Of a stretch of DNA of 64,000 nucleotides, positions 13,700-23,183 are shown one piece after another. The position numbers were made by a program, and so were the translations under genes. Numbering within the stretch: the stretch's first letter is position 1; every line of letters begins with the position of its first letter. Source of the DNA: Pollutiaquabacter aromativorans (GTDB lineage: Bacteria; Bacteroidota; Bacteroidia; AKYH767-A; 2013-40CM-41-45); NCBI GenBank assembly GCA_049177215.1, contig CP185379.1:3596001-3660000 (forward strand), given 5' to 3'. A model generated the notes under the pieces. The model worked only from the letters and a program-made list of their open reading frames with translations, was not told the DNA's origin and searched no databases.

Positions 13700-14443
13700 A
13701 TGAAAATTTCCTCCTTATTCCGACTGCTGCCCCTCTTGCTCCTGTTGAATACAGGGTGCAAGACACAGCGACTTTTTGAACCGGCCGCGCACAGCAGCCG
13801 CGGCGATTGGACTGAACTAATGTCGACGTCGCCCTATCAACTGCGGCCCGACGACAAGGTGAGCGTGAGTGTCTGGGACCATGAAGAGTTGAGTGTCGGT
13901 TCCATCTACGGTATTTACAATTCCAATGAAGTGTACGGCAAGTGGTTGCTGGTCGATGCCGAAGGCAACCTGTTGCTCCCCAAGACCGGCAAGCTGAAGG
14001 TCGGCGGAATGACCATCGCGGCGGCTACCGATGCGGTCGTGCGCGAATATTCCCGACTGATTCCGCAACCGGTTGTTACGTTGAAAGTCCTGAATCGGGA
14101 AGTCACCGTACTGGGAGAAGTCAAATCGCCCGGACCGATCACGCTGGAAAAGGAACGTAATTCACTCATCGAGATCCTGGGCCGCGCAGGCGGTCCGGAT
14201 TATTATGCCAACGCCGGACAGGTCCAGTTGCTGCGCATGAAAGGTCAGCAACGCATCGAGTATGTGGTTGATCTGACCAAACTCAGCACGGTGGAGCAGG
14301 AGAGCCTCTGGGTACAGGCGGGCGATATTCTCTATCTGCCGCCACAGAAGCGGAAGAGTCTGCAGAAGGAATCGGCCAGCCTGGTACCGTTTGCCGCGAT
14401 CCTCTCGAGTCTCGCCGTCGTGTTAACCGTTATCAGCAAATAA
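13700..14443 (+). CDS. Wza-like outer-membrane polysaccharide export lipoprotein
   Basis: The product has 247 residues. A signal peptide with lipobox LLNTGC gives a lipidated Cys at about residue 18. It is followed by a Poly_export domain (YQLRPDDKVSVSVW...VDAEGNLLLPKTGKL) and one SLBB-like beta-grasp domain (VTVLGEVKSPGPITL...LGRAGGP...AGDILYLPP). A C-terminal hydrophobic helix (about 224-244, FAAILSSLAVVLTVI) may be the outer-membrane or inner-membrane anchor seen in Bacteroidota forms. It forms the outer-membrane channel for the polysaccharide and works with the Wzc-like protein encoded 2 bases downstream. ATG 13700 is chosen because the signal peptide begins there; the longer open frame upstream overlaps the receiver gene. 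Confidence 0.92.
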   Translation: MKISSLFRLLPLLLLLNTGCKTQRLFEPAAHSSRGDWTELMSTSPYQLRPDDKVSVSVWDHEELSVGSIYGIYNSNEVYGKWLLVDAEGNLLLPKTGKLKVGGMTIAAATDAVVREYSRLIPQPVVTLKVLNREVTVLGEVKSPGPITLEKERNSLIEILGRAGGPDYYANAGQVQLLRMKGQQRIEYVVDLTKLSTVEQESLWVQAGDILYLPPQKRKSLQKESASLVPFAAILSSLAVVLTVISK

Positions 14444-14445
14444 CC

Positions 14446-16744
14446 ATGAACGATCCGCAACAATTCAAACGACTGCTGTTGCCCGCCCTGCGCGGGCTTC
14501 CGCTCATCTTGGTCAGCGTGATCGTAGCGGTGCTGCTGACCTCGCGGTTCCTGCACTATGCCGTACCGCGTTACGAAAGCACCGCGCTTCTGAAACTCGA
14601 CGAGAAGGCGAATGGTGTTTCCGATAACAACCTGTTCAAGGATTTCGACTTCTTCACCGCGAATAGTAAGATCATTACCGAGGAGCAGGTCCTGCAATCG
14701 CCGGTCCTGATCGAGAAGGCTCTCCGCCTGGTCGATTTCGGCACCTCGTACTACCGCATCGGTGACATCCGTCAGAGTGAACTTGTATCGACAGGCGCCG
14801 TTTTTCGTACAGTGCAGCCTGCGCGACAGCAGTCTGCTCGACCATCGCATTTCCGTACAGGTATTGGATAGCACCCGATATCTGATGAGCTATAACCTGG
14901 CGATGAAGACCGTGAAGGACTCCGGCCGTTTCGATGCGCCCTTGTTTCTTCCGGCCGGCGTATTTGTCCTGCGTTTGAATCATGCGCTGATGAAAGCGCA
15001 GCCGGGACTGCAACTGGTCGACAACTACGAAGTCGTGATGCACTCGGATGAGGCACTGATCGCACAGGAGATCCTTCCGCGATTGGATGTGAAGTCCTTC
15101 GATAAGGAAGTCCCGATCATGCGCATCACCTATTCTTCGGAAGTTCCGCAGAAGGCCGCTGATTTTTCCAACGCGCTGGCCCAGGCTTATGTGCGCGATT
15201 ACGTAGAGAGCAAAACGGAAGCCGCTTCGAAAACGGTGCAGTTCATCGACGAGCGACTGGACCGTATCGGAAAGGAACTTCGAGCTTCCGAGCAGCGCCT
15301 TGAATCGTTTCGCCTGCGCAACCGGATCGTCAATACCCGGCAGGAGACCGAAACCGGCTTGCGGAAGCTCTCGGATCTCCAAGTGCAGCTTACGAACCTC
15401 GACATGCAGGAAACCGGCCTGAACCAACTGGCGGAAGCCGTCGGCAACCGGAAGGACATGAACACGATCGGACCGGCCTTCGAGTCATTCCAGGACCCGT
15501 TGTTTACCGAGATGATCAAGAACCTGAAGAGCTATCAGCAGGAGCGGAGAGAATTGCTTACGCGCTATACGCGCGACCATGAAAAAGTGAAGCTGGTAGA
15601 AGAGAAGATCGACGACGTCAACAGTTACCTGCGCGAAGCGATCTCCAATGCCCGGAAGAACATCGGCCTGCGCCGGAACGAACTCACCACGGCGGTCGAA
15701 GAGGCCGATCATGCGTTCGACGATCTTCCGACCAAAGAAAAGAACATGGTGAACCTGGAACGCGATTTCCAGCTCAACCAGAAAGTATATCAATTTCTCC
15801 TCGAGAAGCGGACCGAAGCGTCGATCGCCGAAGCGGCCACGATTTCCTTTCACCGGGTCATCCAGAACGCTCCTGTTCCGGCATCTCCGGTGTTTCCTCG
15901 TCGCGGATTCCTGATTGCCCTTGCGGCCATGACGGGATTCCTTGCTTCGCTTACCTTCCTCTATGCGCGACGGTATTTCCGAGGCGTGTTGGAGGATAAA
16001 TCAACTGTTGAGCGACTCAGCGGTATTCCGGTAGCGGGCATCTTACATGAACAAACCGATGCCCGGGCAATGGGCCGCGACTTCAGCACGCTGGCAGGTC
16101 AGTTGACCCTCACGGGCGCGTTGAAATTCCCTTCGCTGGTATGCGTCACTTCTTCGCTACGGGAGGAAGGGAAGACTTATACGGCCGCTGGTCTTGCCGC
16201 GGCGTTCACCCGATCCGGTCGTCGCGTGTTGCTGGTTGACCTTGATCTCCGCAGCGAAGTCGTGGGTGAGTCTCCGCTCGGGATATCCGAAGTCATCGAG
16301 CGCGGACTGGATCCCGCCGGACTATGGACCCAACAGGCTGACGGTTACAACCTCCTTGCTGCCGGTAGCAGAGCAGAAGATCCGGTCGCCCTGATGCAGC
16401 GCCCTGAATTGCCCGGTTTATTTGAAAAGCTGAAAAGGCAGTTTGACCTCGTGATCGTCGATACGCCGGCAACTGCTTATGTCCTGGATGCGGTCCCGGT
16501 GCTCAAGCAAGCCGATCTCTGTCTGTATCTGTTGCGTGCAGGCCAAACGCCGGTCCATCAGGTTCCCTTTGCCGAACAATTATCCGTCACCTACGATCTG
16601 CAGAACGTCCGGTTCATCCTGAACGGTATGCCGCCGGTGGTCAATTACAGCGGTGACTTTACCGGAAGTCGCTTCCGCTACGGTGTTCGCCTGGAGAGTC
16701 GGTTTGCCAAACTTCGTCATTACCTGCGTGCCTACGTTTCATGA
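14446..16744 (+). pseudogene. Wzc-like polysaccharide co-polymerase / BY-kinase, interrupted by a frameshift
   Basis: Two overlapping frames together encode one Wzc/Etk-type protein of about 766 residues. The first (14446 to a stop at 14871) gives the cytosolic start, first membrane helix (LPLILVSVIVAVLL) and Wzz domain up to IGDIRQSEL. The second continues with YRQAPFFVQ through the coiled coil, the second helix (FLIALAAMTGFLASLTFLY) and a C-terminal CpsD-like ATPase. The frames join at CTTG (14782-14785), where one T too many explains the break. The ATPase has a variant Walker A (SSLREEGKT), A' box VLLVDLDLR and Walker B LVIVDTPA. Its tail has few tyrosines, unlike typical BY-kinases. The frameshift may be an assembly error, since everything else looks intact. 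The stop overlaps the wzx-like start (ATGA). Confidence 0.85.
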
Positions 16745-18015
16745 AACGACTGCTGAATATCTATCATAACAATCGCCAGGCACCGGTTGCCTTGCTGGAC
16801 CAGGCTTTGGTCAGCGGGGCCAACTTCGTGACGGGCGTGCTGCTTGCGCGATTCCTCGGCTTGAAGGAATACGGAGTCTTCGCAATGGCCTGGCTGGTAG
16901 TCTTGTTCTTCGGAAGTATCCAGCAGTCATTCATTATCGCTCCGTTGCAGACACTGCTTCCCAAGCGAGAGCAAGAGGAACGTGCAAGCCTGCGGACGTC
17001 CTTGTTCCTGATCCAGTTGTGCATGGGCTTGTTGTCAATGCTCCTGACCTGGGGTTTCTGCCATCTGTCGAAGACCTTGTTTCTCGATCAGACTCCGCTC
17101 GGAGCGCTCACGCTTGTCTTGCCGATCACCGTCTTTACCTTTCTGATGAACGAGTATTTCCGAAAGCTGTTCTTTTCGGAAGGAAGGCAGACGACCGCGC
17201 TTATCCTCGACCTGATCTCCTACGGTACGCAGATCCTGGGACTCTTGTTGGTTGCATCGGCGGGAGAATTGGACCTTCGTCGCGCGCTCATCATCATCGC
17301 CAGTTCCAATAGCATCTCGACGGCATACGGATTGATGCGTTCGCACGGTCTGTCAGCGGATTTTCGTCATTTCACCCGGCATCTGAAAGAGATCAGTTCC
17401 TATTCCGGCTGGCTGATCGGCACTTCGTTGTTGCAATGGTGTTCGGGGAATTTCTTCATCATCACGGCGGGCGGCTTGTTAGGACCGGCTCCGGTAGGAG
17501 CGATCCGGATGGCGCAGAACGTGGTCGGAGTGTTGAACATCCTGTTTCTGGCCATGGAGAATTTCATACCGTCGAACGCGGCGCGGATCTATCAGCAGTA
17601 CGGACTTCGTTACCTCTATACTTACCTGCGGCAGGTGATGTTCCTGGCCGGAGCGGCTACCCTGGCGGCTTTGAGCCTGATCATGGTTTTCGCCCGGGAG
17701 ATCATCGGCATGTTGTATGGAGCGGGATTCGAGCAGTATGATGACGTCTTGTTCGGTTTCTCGATTTTATACGTATTCGTCTTCACCGGGCTGCCGTTGC
17801 GCTACTTCATCCGGACCATTGAGAAGAATCGGGACATCTTTGTTTCGTACGTCCTCAGTGCCGGGACGAGTCTGTTGCTTGCAGGCCCGATCGTCAGCTC
17901 CTTCGGTATTGCCGGTGTCATTGCCGGTCTGGTCATCGCGCAGGTGATCGTTCAACTCTGGTTCCTGTATTCCCTTCGTCCTGAAATTTCAAACTTATGG
18001 AAATCATCCACCTGA
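16741..18015 (+). CDS. Wzx-like polysaccharide flippase (MATE/MOP superfamily)
   Basis: This 424-residue polytopic protein has about 12-14 hydrophobic segments throughout and the N-terminal pattern of polysaccharide transporters (LLDQALVSGANFVTGVLLARFLGLKEYGVFAMAW, seen in parts). It should flip undecaprenyl-linked repeat units across the inner membrane for Wzy-dependent polymerisation. The start overlaps the Wzc-like stop by four bases and the end overlaps the next glycosyltransferase by 19 bases, indicating translational coupling within unit 1. Confidence 0.88.
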   Translation: MKRLLNIYHNNRQAPVALLDQALVSGANFVTGVLLARFLGLKEYGVFAMAWLVVLFFGSIQQSFIIAPLQTLLPKREQEERASLRTSLFLIQLCMGLLSMLLTWGFCHLSKTLFLDQTPLGALTLVLPITVFTFLMNEYFRKLFFSEGRQTTALILDLISYGTQILGLLLVASAGELDLRRALIIIASSNSISTAYGLMRSHGLSADFRHFTRHLKEISSYSGWLIGTSLLQWCSGNFFIITAGGLLGPAPVGAIRMAQNVVGVLNILFLAMENFIPSNAARIYQQYGLRYLYTYLRQVMFLAGAATLAALSLIMVFAREIIGMLYGAGFEQYDDVLFGFSILYVFVFTGLPLRYFIRTIEKNRDIFVSYVLSAGTSLLLAGPIVSSFGIAGVIAGLVIAQVIVQLWFLYSLRPEISNLWKSST

Positions 18016-19115
18016 TACTCGGTAAAGCCAATCCCGATCGCATGAACGGTGTCAACCGCGCTGTTCATCATCTCGCCACAAGTCAGGCGCAGAACGGAAT
18101 GCACGTGAGTGTATGGGGTATCACCCCGACACCTGATTCCGCTTATCCGGACGGCCGGCTGTATACAACCCGGCTCTTTCGCTCGCGAAAGAGCAAGTTA
18201 GGATTGGATCCTGCGCTTTCAAAAGCGTTGCGGGAAGTCCGCCCCGGAGTGGTCTTCCATTTCCACGGCGGCTTTATTCCAGAGTATTTCCATGCAGCGC
18301 GGATGCTGACACGGCAGGGAATACCCTACATCTTCACGCCGCACGGCAGCTACAACACCGTCGCGCTGCGAAAGAGTGCCTGGATGAAGAAACTCTACTT
18401 CCCCTTGTTTGAGCGATTCGTGCTGAACCATGCCCGCGCCATTCATCTGCTGGGCCACAGCGAAGAGCTTGCCATGCAGCAGTTGCATACCAAAGCGCGG
18501 CACCACGTCGTCCCCAATGGGCAAGACCAATCGGAGCTACAACATCATCACCGAGAATTGCCGCGAACCCAATCTCCCGTCTTCGGGTTCTGCGGTCGCA
18601 TCGACGCGTATACCAAAGGCCTCGATACGCTTGTATCCGCCTTTGCTGACTATGTCGCGGCCGGCAACCCGGGTGAATGCTGGATCATCGGCGACGGTCC
18701 TGATCGTACCAAACTCGAACAGCAGGTGCGTCGCCTCCATTTGCAGGACCGGATCGTCTTCTTTGGTGCCGTGTATGGCGAGGAGAAACTGAACCGGATC
18801 GCGAACATGGACGTATTTCTCCATCCTTCGCGCAACGAGGGATTACCAACTGCGGTACTGGAAGCCAGTGGCCTGGGCGTCCCTTGCATTGTGAGCGAAG
18901 AAACGAACGTCGGTTCAGTGGTTCGCCGATTCAATGCCGGTATTGTTTTGGAAAAGAACAACGTACAAAGCCTGAAAGAATCACTGGTGCGATTCCGATA
19001 TGAATCGAACCGTTTTTCACTTTCTCCGTTGAAGGAGAATGCCAAGCGCATGGTAGAGGAGGAGTTTGACTGGCGGATCATCGCCCATCGCCTCCAGGCT
19101 CTCTACCTGTCCTGA
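17997..19115 (+). CDS. Glycosyltransferase family 4
   Basis: This GT-B enzyme has 372 residues. The N-terminal Rossmann domain carries the acceptor side (VFHFHGGFIPEY, FTPHGSYN). The C-terminal GT4 donor domain has GRIDAYTKGLD, WIIGDGPD, FFGAVYGEEKL and the EX7E region NEGLPTAVLEA, which binds the nucleotide-sugar. It probably adds a sugar to the lipid-linked repeat unit on the cytoplasmic side. The sugar cannot be read from the sequence. It overlaps the flippase gene by 19 bases and is followed two bases later by the polymerase-like gene. Confidence 0.9.
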   Translation: MEIIHLILGKANPDRMNGVNRAVHHLATSQAQNGMHVSVWGITPTPDSAYPDGRLYTTRLFRSRKSKLGLDPALSKALREVRPGVVFHFHGGFIPEYFHAARMLTRQGIPYIFTPHGSYNTVALRKSAWMKKLYFPLFERFVLNHARAIHLLGHSEELAMQQLHTKARHHVVPNGQDQSELQHHHRELPRTQSPVFGFCGRIDAYTKGLDTLVSAFADYVAAGNPGECWIIGDGPDRTKLEQQVRRLHLQDRIVFFGAVYGEEKLNRIANMDVFLHPSRNEGLPTAVLEASGLGVPCIVSEETNVGSVVRRFNAGIVLEKNNVQSLKESLVRFRYESNRFSLSPLKENAKRMVEEEFDWRIIAHRLQALYLS

Positions 19116-19117
19116 AC

Positions 19118-20401
19118 ATGCTGGACGACCGTTACATCCGAATCCTGACCCGTTGGCTGGTCGTGATCCTCTTCCTGAAGATCGCAGGCTACTTTACGCT
19201 TTCGGAAAATGTCGCGGTTACCCGGGTCTTGAAAATCATCTTACGAACCGGCATGACCGTGGCTATTATCCTGGTATACCGGGATCTGCGCAGCCGGGGT
19301 GCGTTCGCGATACGGGAATTCGGAAACCTCATCGTTCCGGTGCTTTACGGCGCTTACCTTTTTCTTGGATTCCTTTCGCTGTTCTGGAGTTCCGACCCTG
19401 GATATTCGGCACTGCAACTGGGAATGATTGTAGAGAGTTTCGTCTTCGCGTATTACTTCGTCCTGGTCTATCGGCTGGTGTTGCACTACCGTCCCGATGC
19501 GTCGCTGCGTGTGAGTCATTTGCTTTCTCGGTCCACCGGGATGGTACTCCTGGTCTTTCTGCTGGGCGTCATTCTTCTTCCGGAAAAATTCTATCGGTTG
19601 ACCCATGGTGGCGAGGAGGCGCGATTGGGTGGTTATCTGATGAATCCCAATGAACTCGGCATGCTAAGCGTGGTCGGTGCCGGCATGTGCTGCCTGGAGC
19701 TCTTGAAGGGAACGAAAAAAGGGTGGCCGATCTTTTTCCTGTTAGTGGCGATCACGGCGCTTGTCCTAACGGGTTCGCGTTCCTCACTGATCGGATTCAC
19801 CTTGGTATTGCTGTATTTCGTGAACAAGAGCAGTAACCGCAAAGTGAAGCTTGCGACCGTGGTGACCATGATTGCCGCATTTCCGCTGGCGTTATCCACC
19901 ATCATCTTCAAGGGAGGCGATGTGGAGGAAGTGATGAACATGACCGGTCGGATTCCGTTCTGGACAGCCTTGCTGACAGAAGGCTTACCCAAGGAACCCT
20001 TACTGGGTTTCGGCTTCATGCGTATCGCGTATGAGGATTATTTCCAAAGTGTCCACACCTATGCCGGCCAGATGACGCACAACACCTTTATCCAGGTGGT
20101 CATGAACCTCGGCCTGGTAGGGCTCGCGCTGGTGTTGATCCAGGTCGCGGTGACGATCGTTGCCTTTGTTCGGAACAAGGACGAGGACTTTCGACGATTC
20201 TTCGTGGCTTTGTTCATCCCGATCATCATCAATTCCTTCACGGAGTTCGGCATCTTCGGCGAGACGAACTACGGCATTCTGTTTTACCAGTTGCTGCTCT
20301 TTTTTCTCGCGGTGCGCGTCTCGACGCGACCGACCTTCAAAGAGCAAGTGCTGAGCAGGGCAATGCAGCGACCGCGACCGCGATATCATTCGGTTTCCTG
20401 A
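19118..20401 (+). CDS. Wzy-like O-antigen ligase/polymerase family membrane protein
   Basis: The product has 427 residues and about ten to twelve hydrophobic segments. A periplasmic loop near the C-terminal half contains the family hallmark (GFGFMRIAYEDYF...MTHNTFIQVVMNLGLVG), with the conserved His-Asn before a helix as in the Wzy_C/WaaL domain. LTGSRSSLIGF is the usual Arg-containing motif of the preceding loop. It probably joins repeat units into long polysaccharide. It is the last gene of unit 1 and is followed by a terminator. Confidence 0.88.
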   Translation: MLDDRYIRILTRWLVVILFLKIAGYFTLSENVAVTRVLKIILRTGMTVAIILVYRDLRSRGAFAIREFGNLIVPVLYGAYLFLGFLSLFWSSDPGYSALQLGMIVESFVFAYYFVLVYRLVLHYRPDASLRVSHLLSRSTGMVLLVFLLGVILLPEKFYRLTHGGEEARLGGYLMNPNELGMLSVVGAGMCCLELLKGTKKGWPIFFLLVAITALVLTGSRSSLIGFTLVLLYFVNKSSNRKVKLATVVTMIAAFPLALSTIIFKGGDVEEVMNMTGRIPFWTALLTEGLPKEPLLGFGFMRIAYEDYFQSVHTYAGQMTHNTFIQVVMNLGLVGLALVLIQVAVTIVAFVRNKDEDFRRFFVALFIPIIINSFTEFGIFGETNYGILFYQLLLFFLAVRVSTRPTFKEQVLSRAMQRPRPRYHSVS

Positions 20402-20433
20402 TTTTGGAATACCGTTCCTTTTTTTGAACGATC

Positions 20434-20457
20434 CGGGGCCTTGAGGCCCTTTTTTTA
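20434..20457 (+). terminator. Rho-independent terminator of unit 1
   Basis: GGGGCC-TTGA-GGCCC hairpin followed by seven T residues, about 35 bases past the stop of the polymerase gene. Confidence 0.88.
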
Positions 20458-20492
20458 TTGAAATTCTTGCTGAATTCGGGGGTTCTCTTTGA

Positions 20493-20507
20493 TGGCATGA
20501 TTTGGGC
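20493..20507 (+). promoter_or_regulatory. Sigma-54-type promoter candidate of exopolysaccharide unit 2
   Basis: TGGCAT-N5-GGGC has the spacing of a -24/-12 promoter and keeps the GG and GC pairs. It lies between the unit 1 terminator and ATG 20535. The downstream GTGCGCGCGCTCAAAT closely resembles GCGCGCGATCAAAT after the unit 1 site. It is the weakest of the three, with TTGC replaced by GGGC. Confidence 0.5.
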
Positions 20508-20534
20508 CTCGTGCGCGCGCTCAAATAGCCCAAT

Positions 20535-23180
20535 ATGTTTCATTCCCTTGATCTTCCTGTTTTCCTGCAGCTCTTCACGTCCGGCGATGTGGACCTGTTC
20601 ACTCCCGGCAATCGCGAATCGGGCTTGCCCGTCGCGCCATCGCAGGAGAACACTTCCCGTCGTCGCCTCGCCATCCTGCGTGATGACGCGGAAACGTCCG
20701 CTGTCAGCACCTGGGCTGATTTCATTCTGCATCTTCACGGTTCGTCCCGTTCACTGAACGGCTATACGGCCACCACGTTTTGTTGCGTGAACAATCCTGA
20801 CGGTTCCATCCGCTGGATGTATCCGGAGGGCACGCGGCATCCCAATTTCTTACGTTTATATAATTCCGGTTCGCTGAAGGCGCAGGCTTATCGCGCGATC
20901 GTTCGCGGCGCTTTTTTCCTTGGACAAGGAAAGCGCGTCGCGGATCGCCGGATTACGATTTACGCAAGACACGAAACACACCTTGAACGCATCTTGTCGG
21001 CGCTTTCGGTGGATGGGTATTCCATCTTCACCGGAACAGTGGGAGAGAACAGAAAGTGCGTGGTGGAGGTTCACCGATCCGGTCGGAGGACCCACTTTGT
21101 GAAGATCCCGCTGAACCGTAATTCAGCTCAGTTGCTGGAGAATGAGAACCGGACGTTGGCCTACCTGGGCCGCGCCGGTTTTCGTTCCCTGCAGATCCCG
21201 CAGAGCGCCTGCCATTCCAGCGGCGCGATCTTTCTCAGTGATGTCAAACCGGCCCGCGTGAAGCGGAGCCGTCGATTCTCTTCGCTTCATGCGAAAGCAT
21301 TGTGCGAATTGTACCAACGCTACCTGACCGTCGATCAACTCGGAGAATCCGACTTCTTTGAACGGGTCATGCAGAACCTGTATCTGCTGCGGCAGCGATC
21401 CTCGCGTTTGCAGCAACGCGGCATGCAGCCGTTGTTCCGGAAGTTGGAACAGCTCTTCCGCAGCATCGATCCCGCGCAGCGTGTTCACCTGGCGGCGAGC
21501 CACGGTGATTTCACGCCCTGGAACACGTTTGTTTCGGAGGAGCGCGTGCATGCGTACGACTGGGAGTTGTCGCGCCGCGATGCGCCGTTGCTTTCCGACC
21601 TGTTTCACTATGTCATCCAGGGCGAAGTGATGCAGCACCGCAGCAGCTATGGTACGATCCGGGAAGAGCTGGAGCGCGCTCTCTCGTTACCGGAGGTCGC
21701 CGATCTTTGTCAGAAGTTCCGGATCGATCCGATGCTGCATTACCGGCTGTATCTCCTGTCCAATGTAAGCTACTACCTCAACCTGTATGTGACCCAGGAG
21801 CAACTGCACCCGCAGGCGCGCTGGGTCATGGATGCCTGGGAGCAAGCCATCACCGAGCTGTTGCCTGCCGATGTTGCGCGCAGCCGTCGGGAAGAGTTCC
21901 TGGAACAGTTCTTCGAACGCTACAAGCAGGCACCGTACGCCGCGCTCAAATTCATCCACGGCTCGGTGGAAGCCATGGGGCCGTTCACCGATCTGGATCT
22001 GGTCGTTACGCCGGAGTTCCGCGATACGGTGATCGAAGACGCGCGCCGGCATCCGTCGGTGTTCAAATCGCGCGTACACCGGAAATCGTTCATGACGACC
22101 CTTGAGCTGTATTTCCGGGACCAGTCGTACCTCAGCATCGACCTGCTGACCGACTTCCACCGCAAGGACGTTGCCTATCTTGATCCGACCCGTTTGTTGC
22201 GTAGTGCTACACCCGGGCGTTCCCATGTCCGGATGCCGGATGAGCGTTTTGGGTTCGAGTATACCTGGCTCTTCAACCTGTTGAACGGAAGCAGTCTGCC
22301 AAAGCGTTATCGTACCTATTATCAGTCGTTGACGGCCGAGGAGCGCGAGCGTATCCTGTCGCATATCAATTCTTCTTTTGGTTTCGAAGCAGTTTCGCTG
22401 GAGGAATTCTATGACTATTCCGCATACCGTCGTCAACAGGTTGTCCGGAAACTGAAGAAGTCTTCGACCAATTCCATTGTTTCCCGCTGGATCCGTTCGG
22501 TATCCTATACCGCGGATACCGTTCGATCCCTCTTCGAGCGCCGCGGGATGATGATCACCCTGACCGGTGTGGATGGCGCGGGCAAATCCACGATCATCGA
22601 CGAATTGAAGCAATTGTTGAGTGAGAAGTTTCGACGGAAGGTCGTGGTGTTGCGTCATCGTCCTTCGCTGCTGCCCATCCTGAGCGCCTGGAAACATGGT
22701 AAGCACCATGCGGAGGCGATCGCGGTAGCGCGCGGTCCGCGTGGCGGCAGCAACCGGGGTAAGCTCTCTTCACTCGCGCGATTCCTCTACTACTATTCCG
22801 ATTATCTCCTGGGTCAGTTTGTGGTCTATGCGCGCTATCAGTTGCGCGGGTACACCGTGTTGTACGATCGCTATTATTTCGACTTCATCGTTGATGCGCG
22901 TCGTTCGAATATCAGCCTGAGCGAAGGCTTCACCCGTTCATTGTACCGATTGGTGCGTAAGCCGGACCTCAACATCCTGTTATATGCGCCGGTGGACGAT
23001 ATCCTCCGCCGCAAGCAGGAACTGGATGCAGATACGATTCAGGAGCTGACGGACGGTTACCTCCGATTGTTTGATCGGTTGTCAGGCTCTTCGACGCGAT
23101 CGGTTTACCTGCCGCTCGAGAATACCGATAAGGAACGCACGCTGCGGGTCATCGAAAGCGCGATCGTTAAAGCTGCCTGA
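20535..23180 (+). CDS. Three-domain protein: APH-like kinase + nucleotidyltransferase-like + thymidylate-kinase-like
   Basis: This protein of 881 residues is of unusual make-up. Residues 1-150 are unassigned. About 170-440 form an aminoglycoside/choline-kinase-like fold with catalytic loop HGDFTPWNTF (about 322) and metal site AYDWE (about 341). About 455-660 hold a polymerase-beta-type nucleotidyltransferase pattern, GSVEAMGPFTDLDLVV (GS, then DxD, about 474-490). About 675-881 are a P-loop kinase like dTMP kinase, with GVDGAGKST, a DR(Y)YFDFIVD motif and LYAPVDDILRRKQE. Kinase plus nucleotidyltransferase would suit making an activated, nucleotide-linked building block or a decoration such as phosphocholine for the polysaccharide, but this is inference. 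It is the first gene of unit 2; the acyltransferase gene starts 3 bases later. Confidence 0.75.
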   Translation: MFHSLDLPVFLQLFTSGDVDLFTPGNRESGLPVAPSQENTSRRRLAILRDDAETSAVSTWADFILHLHGSSRSLNGYTATTFCCVNNPDGSIRWMYPEGTRHPNFLRLYNSGSLKAQAYRAIVRGAFFLGQGKRVADRRITIYARHETHLERILSALSVDGYSIFTGTVGENRKCVVEVHRSGRRTHFVKIPLNRNSAQLLENENRTLAYLGRAGFRSLQIPQSACHSSGAIFLSDVKPARVKRSRRFSSLHAKALCELYQRYLTVDQLGESDFFERVMQNLYLLRQRSSRLQQRGMQPLFRKLEQLFRSIDPAQRVHLAASHGDFTPWNTFVSEERVHAYDWELSRRDAPLLSDLFHYVIQGEVMQHRSSYGTIREELERALSLPEVADLCQKFRIDPMLHYRLYLLSNVSYYLNLYVTQEQLHPQARWVMDAWEQAITELLPADVARSRREEFLEQFFERYKQAPYAALKFIHGSVEAMGPFTDLDLVVTPEFRDTVIEDARRHPSVFKSRVHRKSFMTTLELYFRDQSYLSIDLLTDFHRKDVAYLDPTRLLRSATPGRSHVRMPDERFGFEYTWLFNLLNGSSLPKRYRTYYQSLTAEERERILSHINSSFGFEAVSLEEFYDYSAYRRQQVVRKLKKSSTNSIVSRWIRSVSYTADTVRSLFERRGMMITLTGVDGAGKSTIIDELKQLLSEKFRRKVVVLRHRPSLLPILSAWKHGKHHAEAIAVARGPRGGSNRGKLSSLARFLYYYSDYLLGQFVVYARYQLRGYTVLYDRYYFDFIVDARRSNISLSEGFTRSLYRLVRKPDLNILLYAPVDDILRRKQELDADTIQELTDGYLRLFDRLSGSSTRSVYLPLENTDKERTLRVIESAIVKAA

Positions 23181-23183
23181 TCC

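Noticed and set aside
14776..14790. Programmed ribosomal frameshift in the Wzc-like gene
   Set aside because: No slippery heptamer, strong pseudoknot or internal Shine-Dalgarno-like element is seen; a plain one-base insertion explains it.
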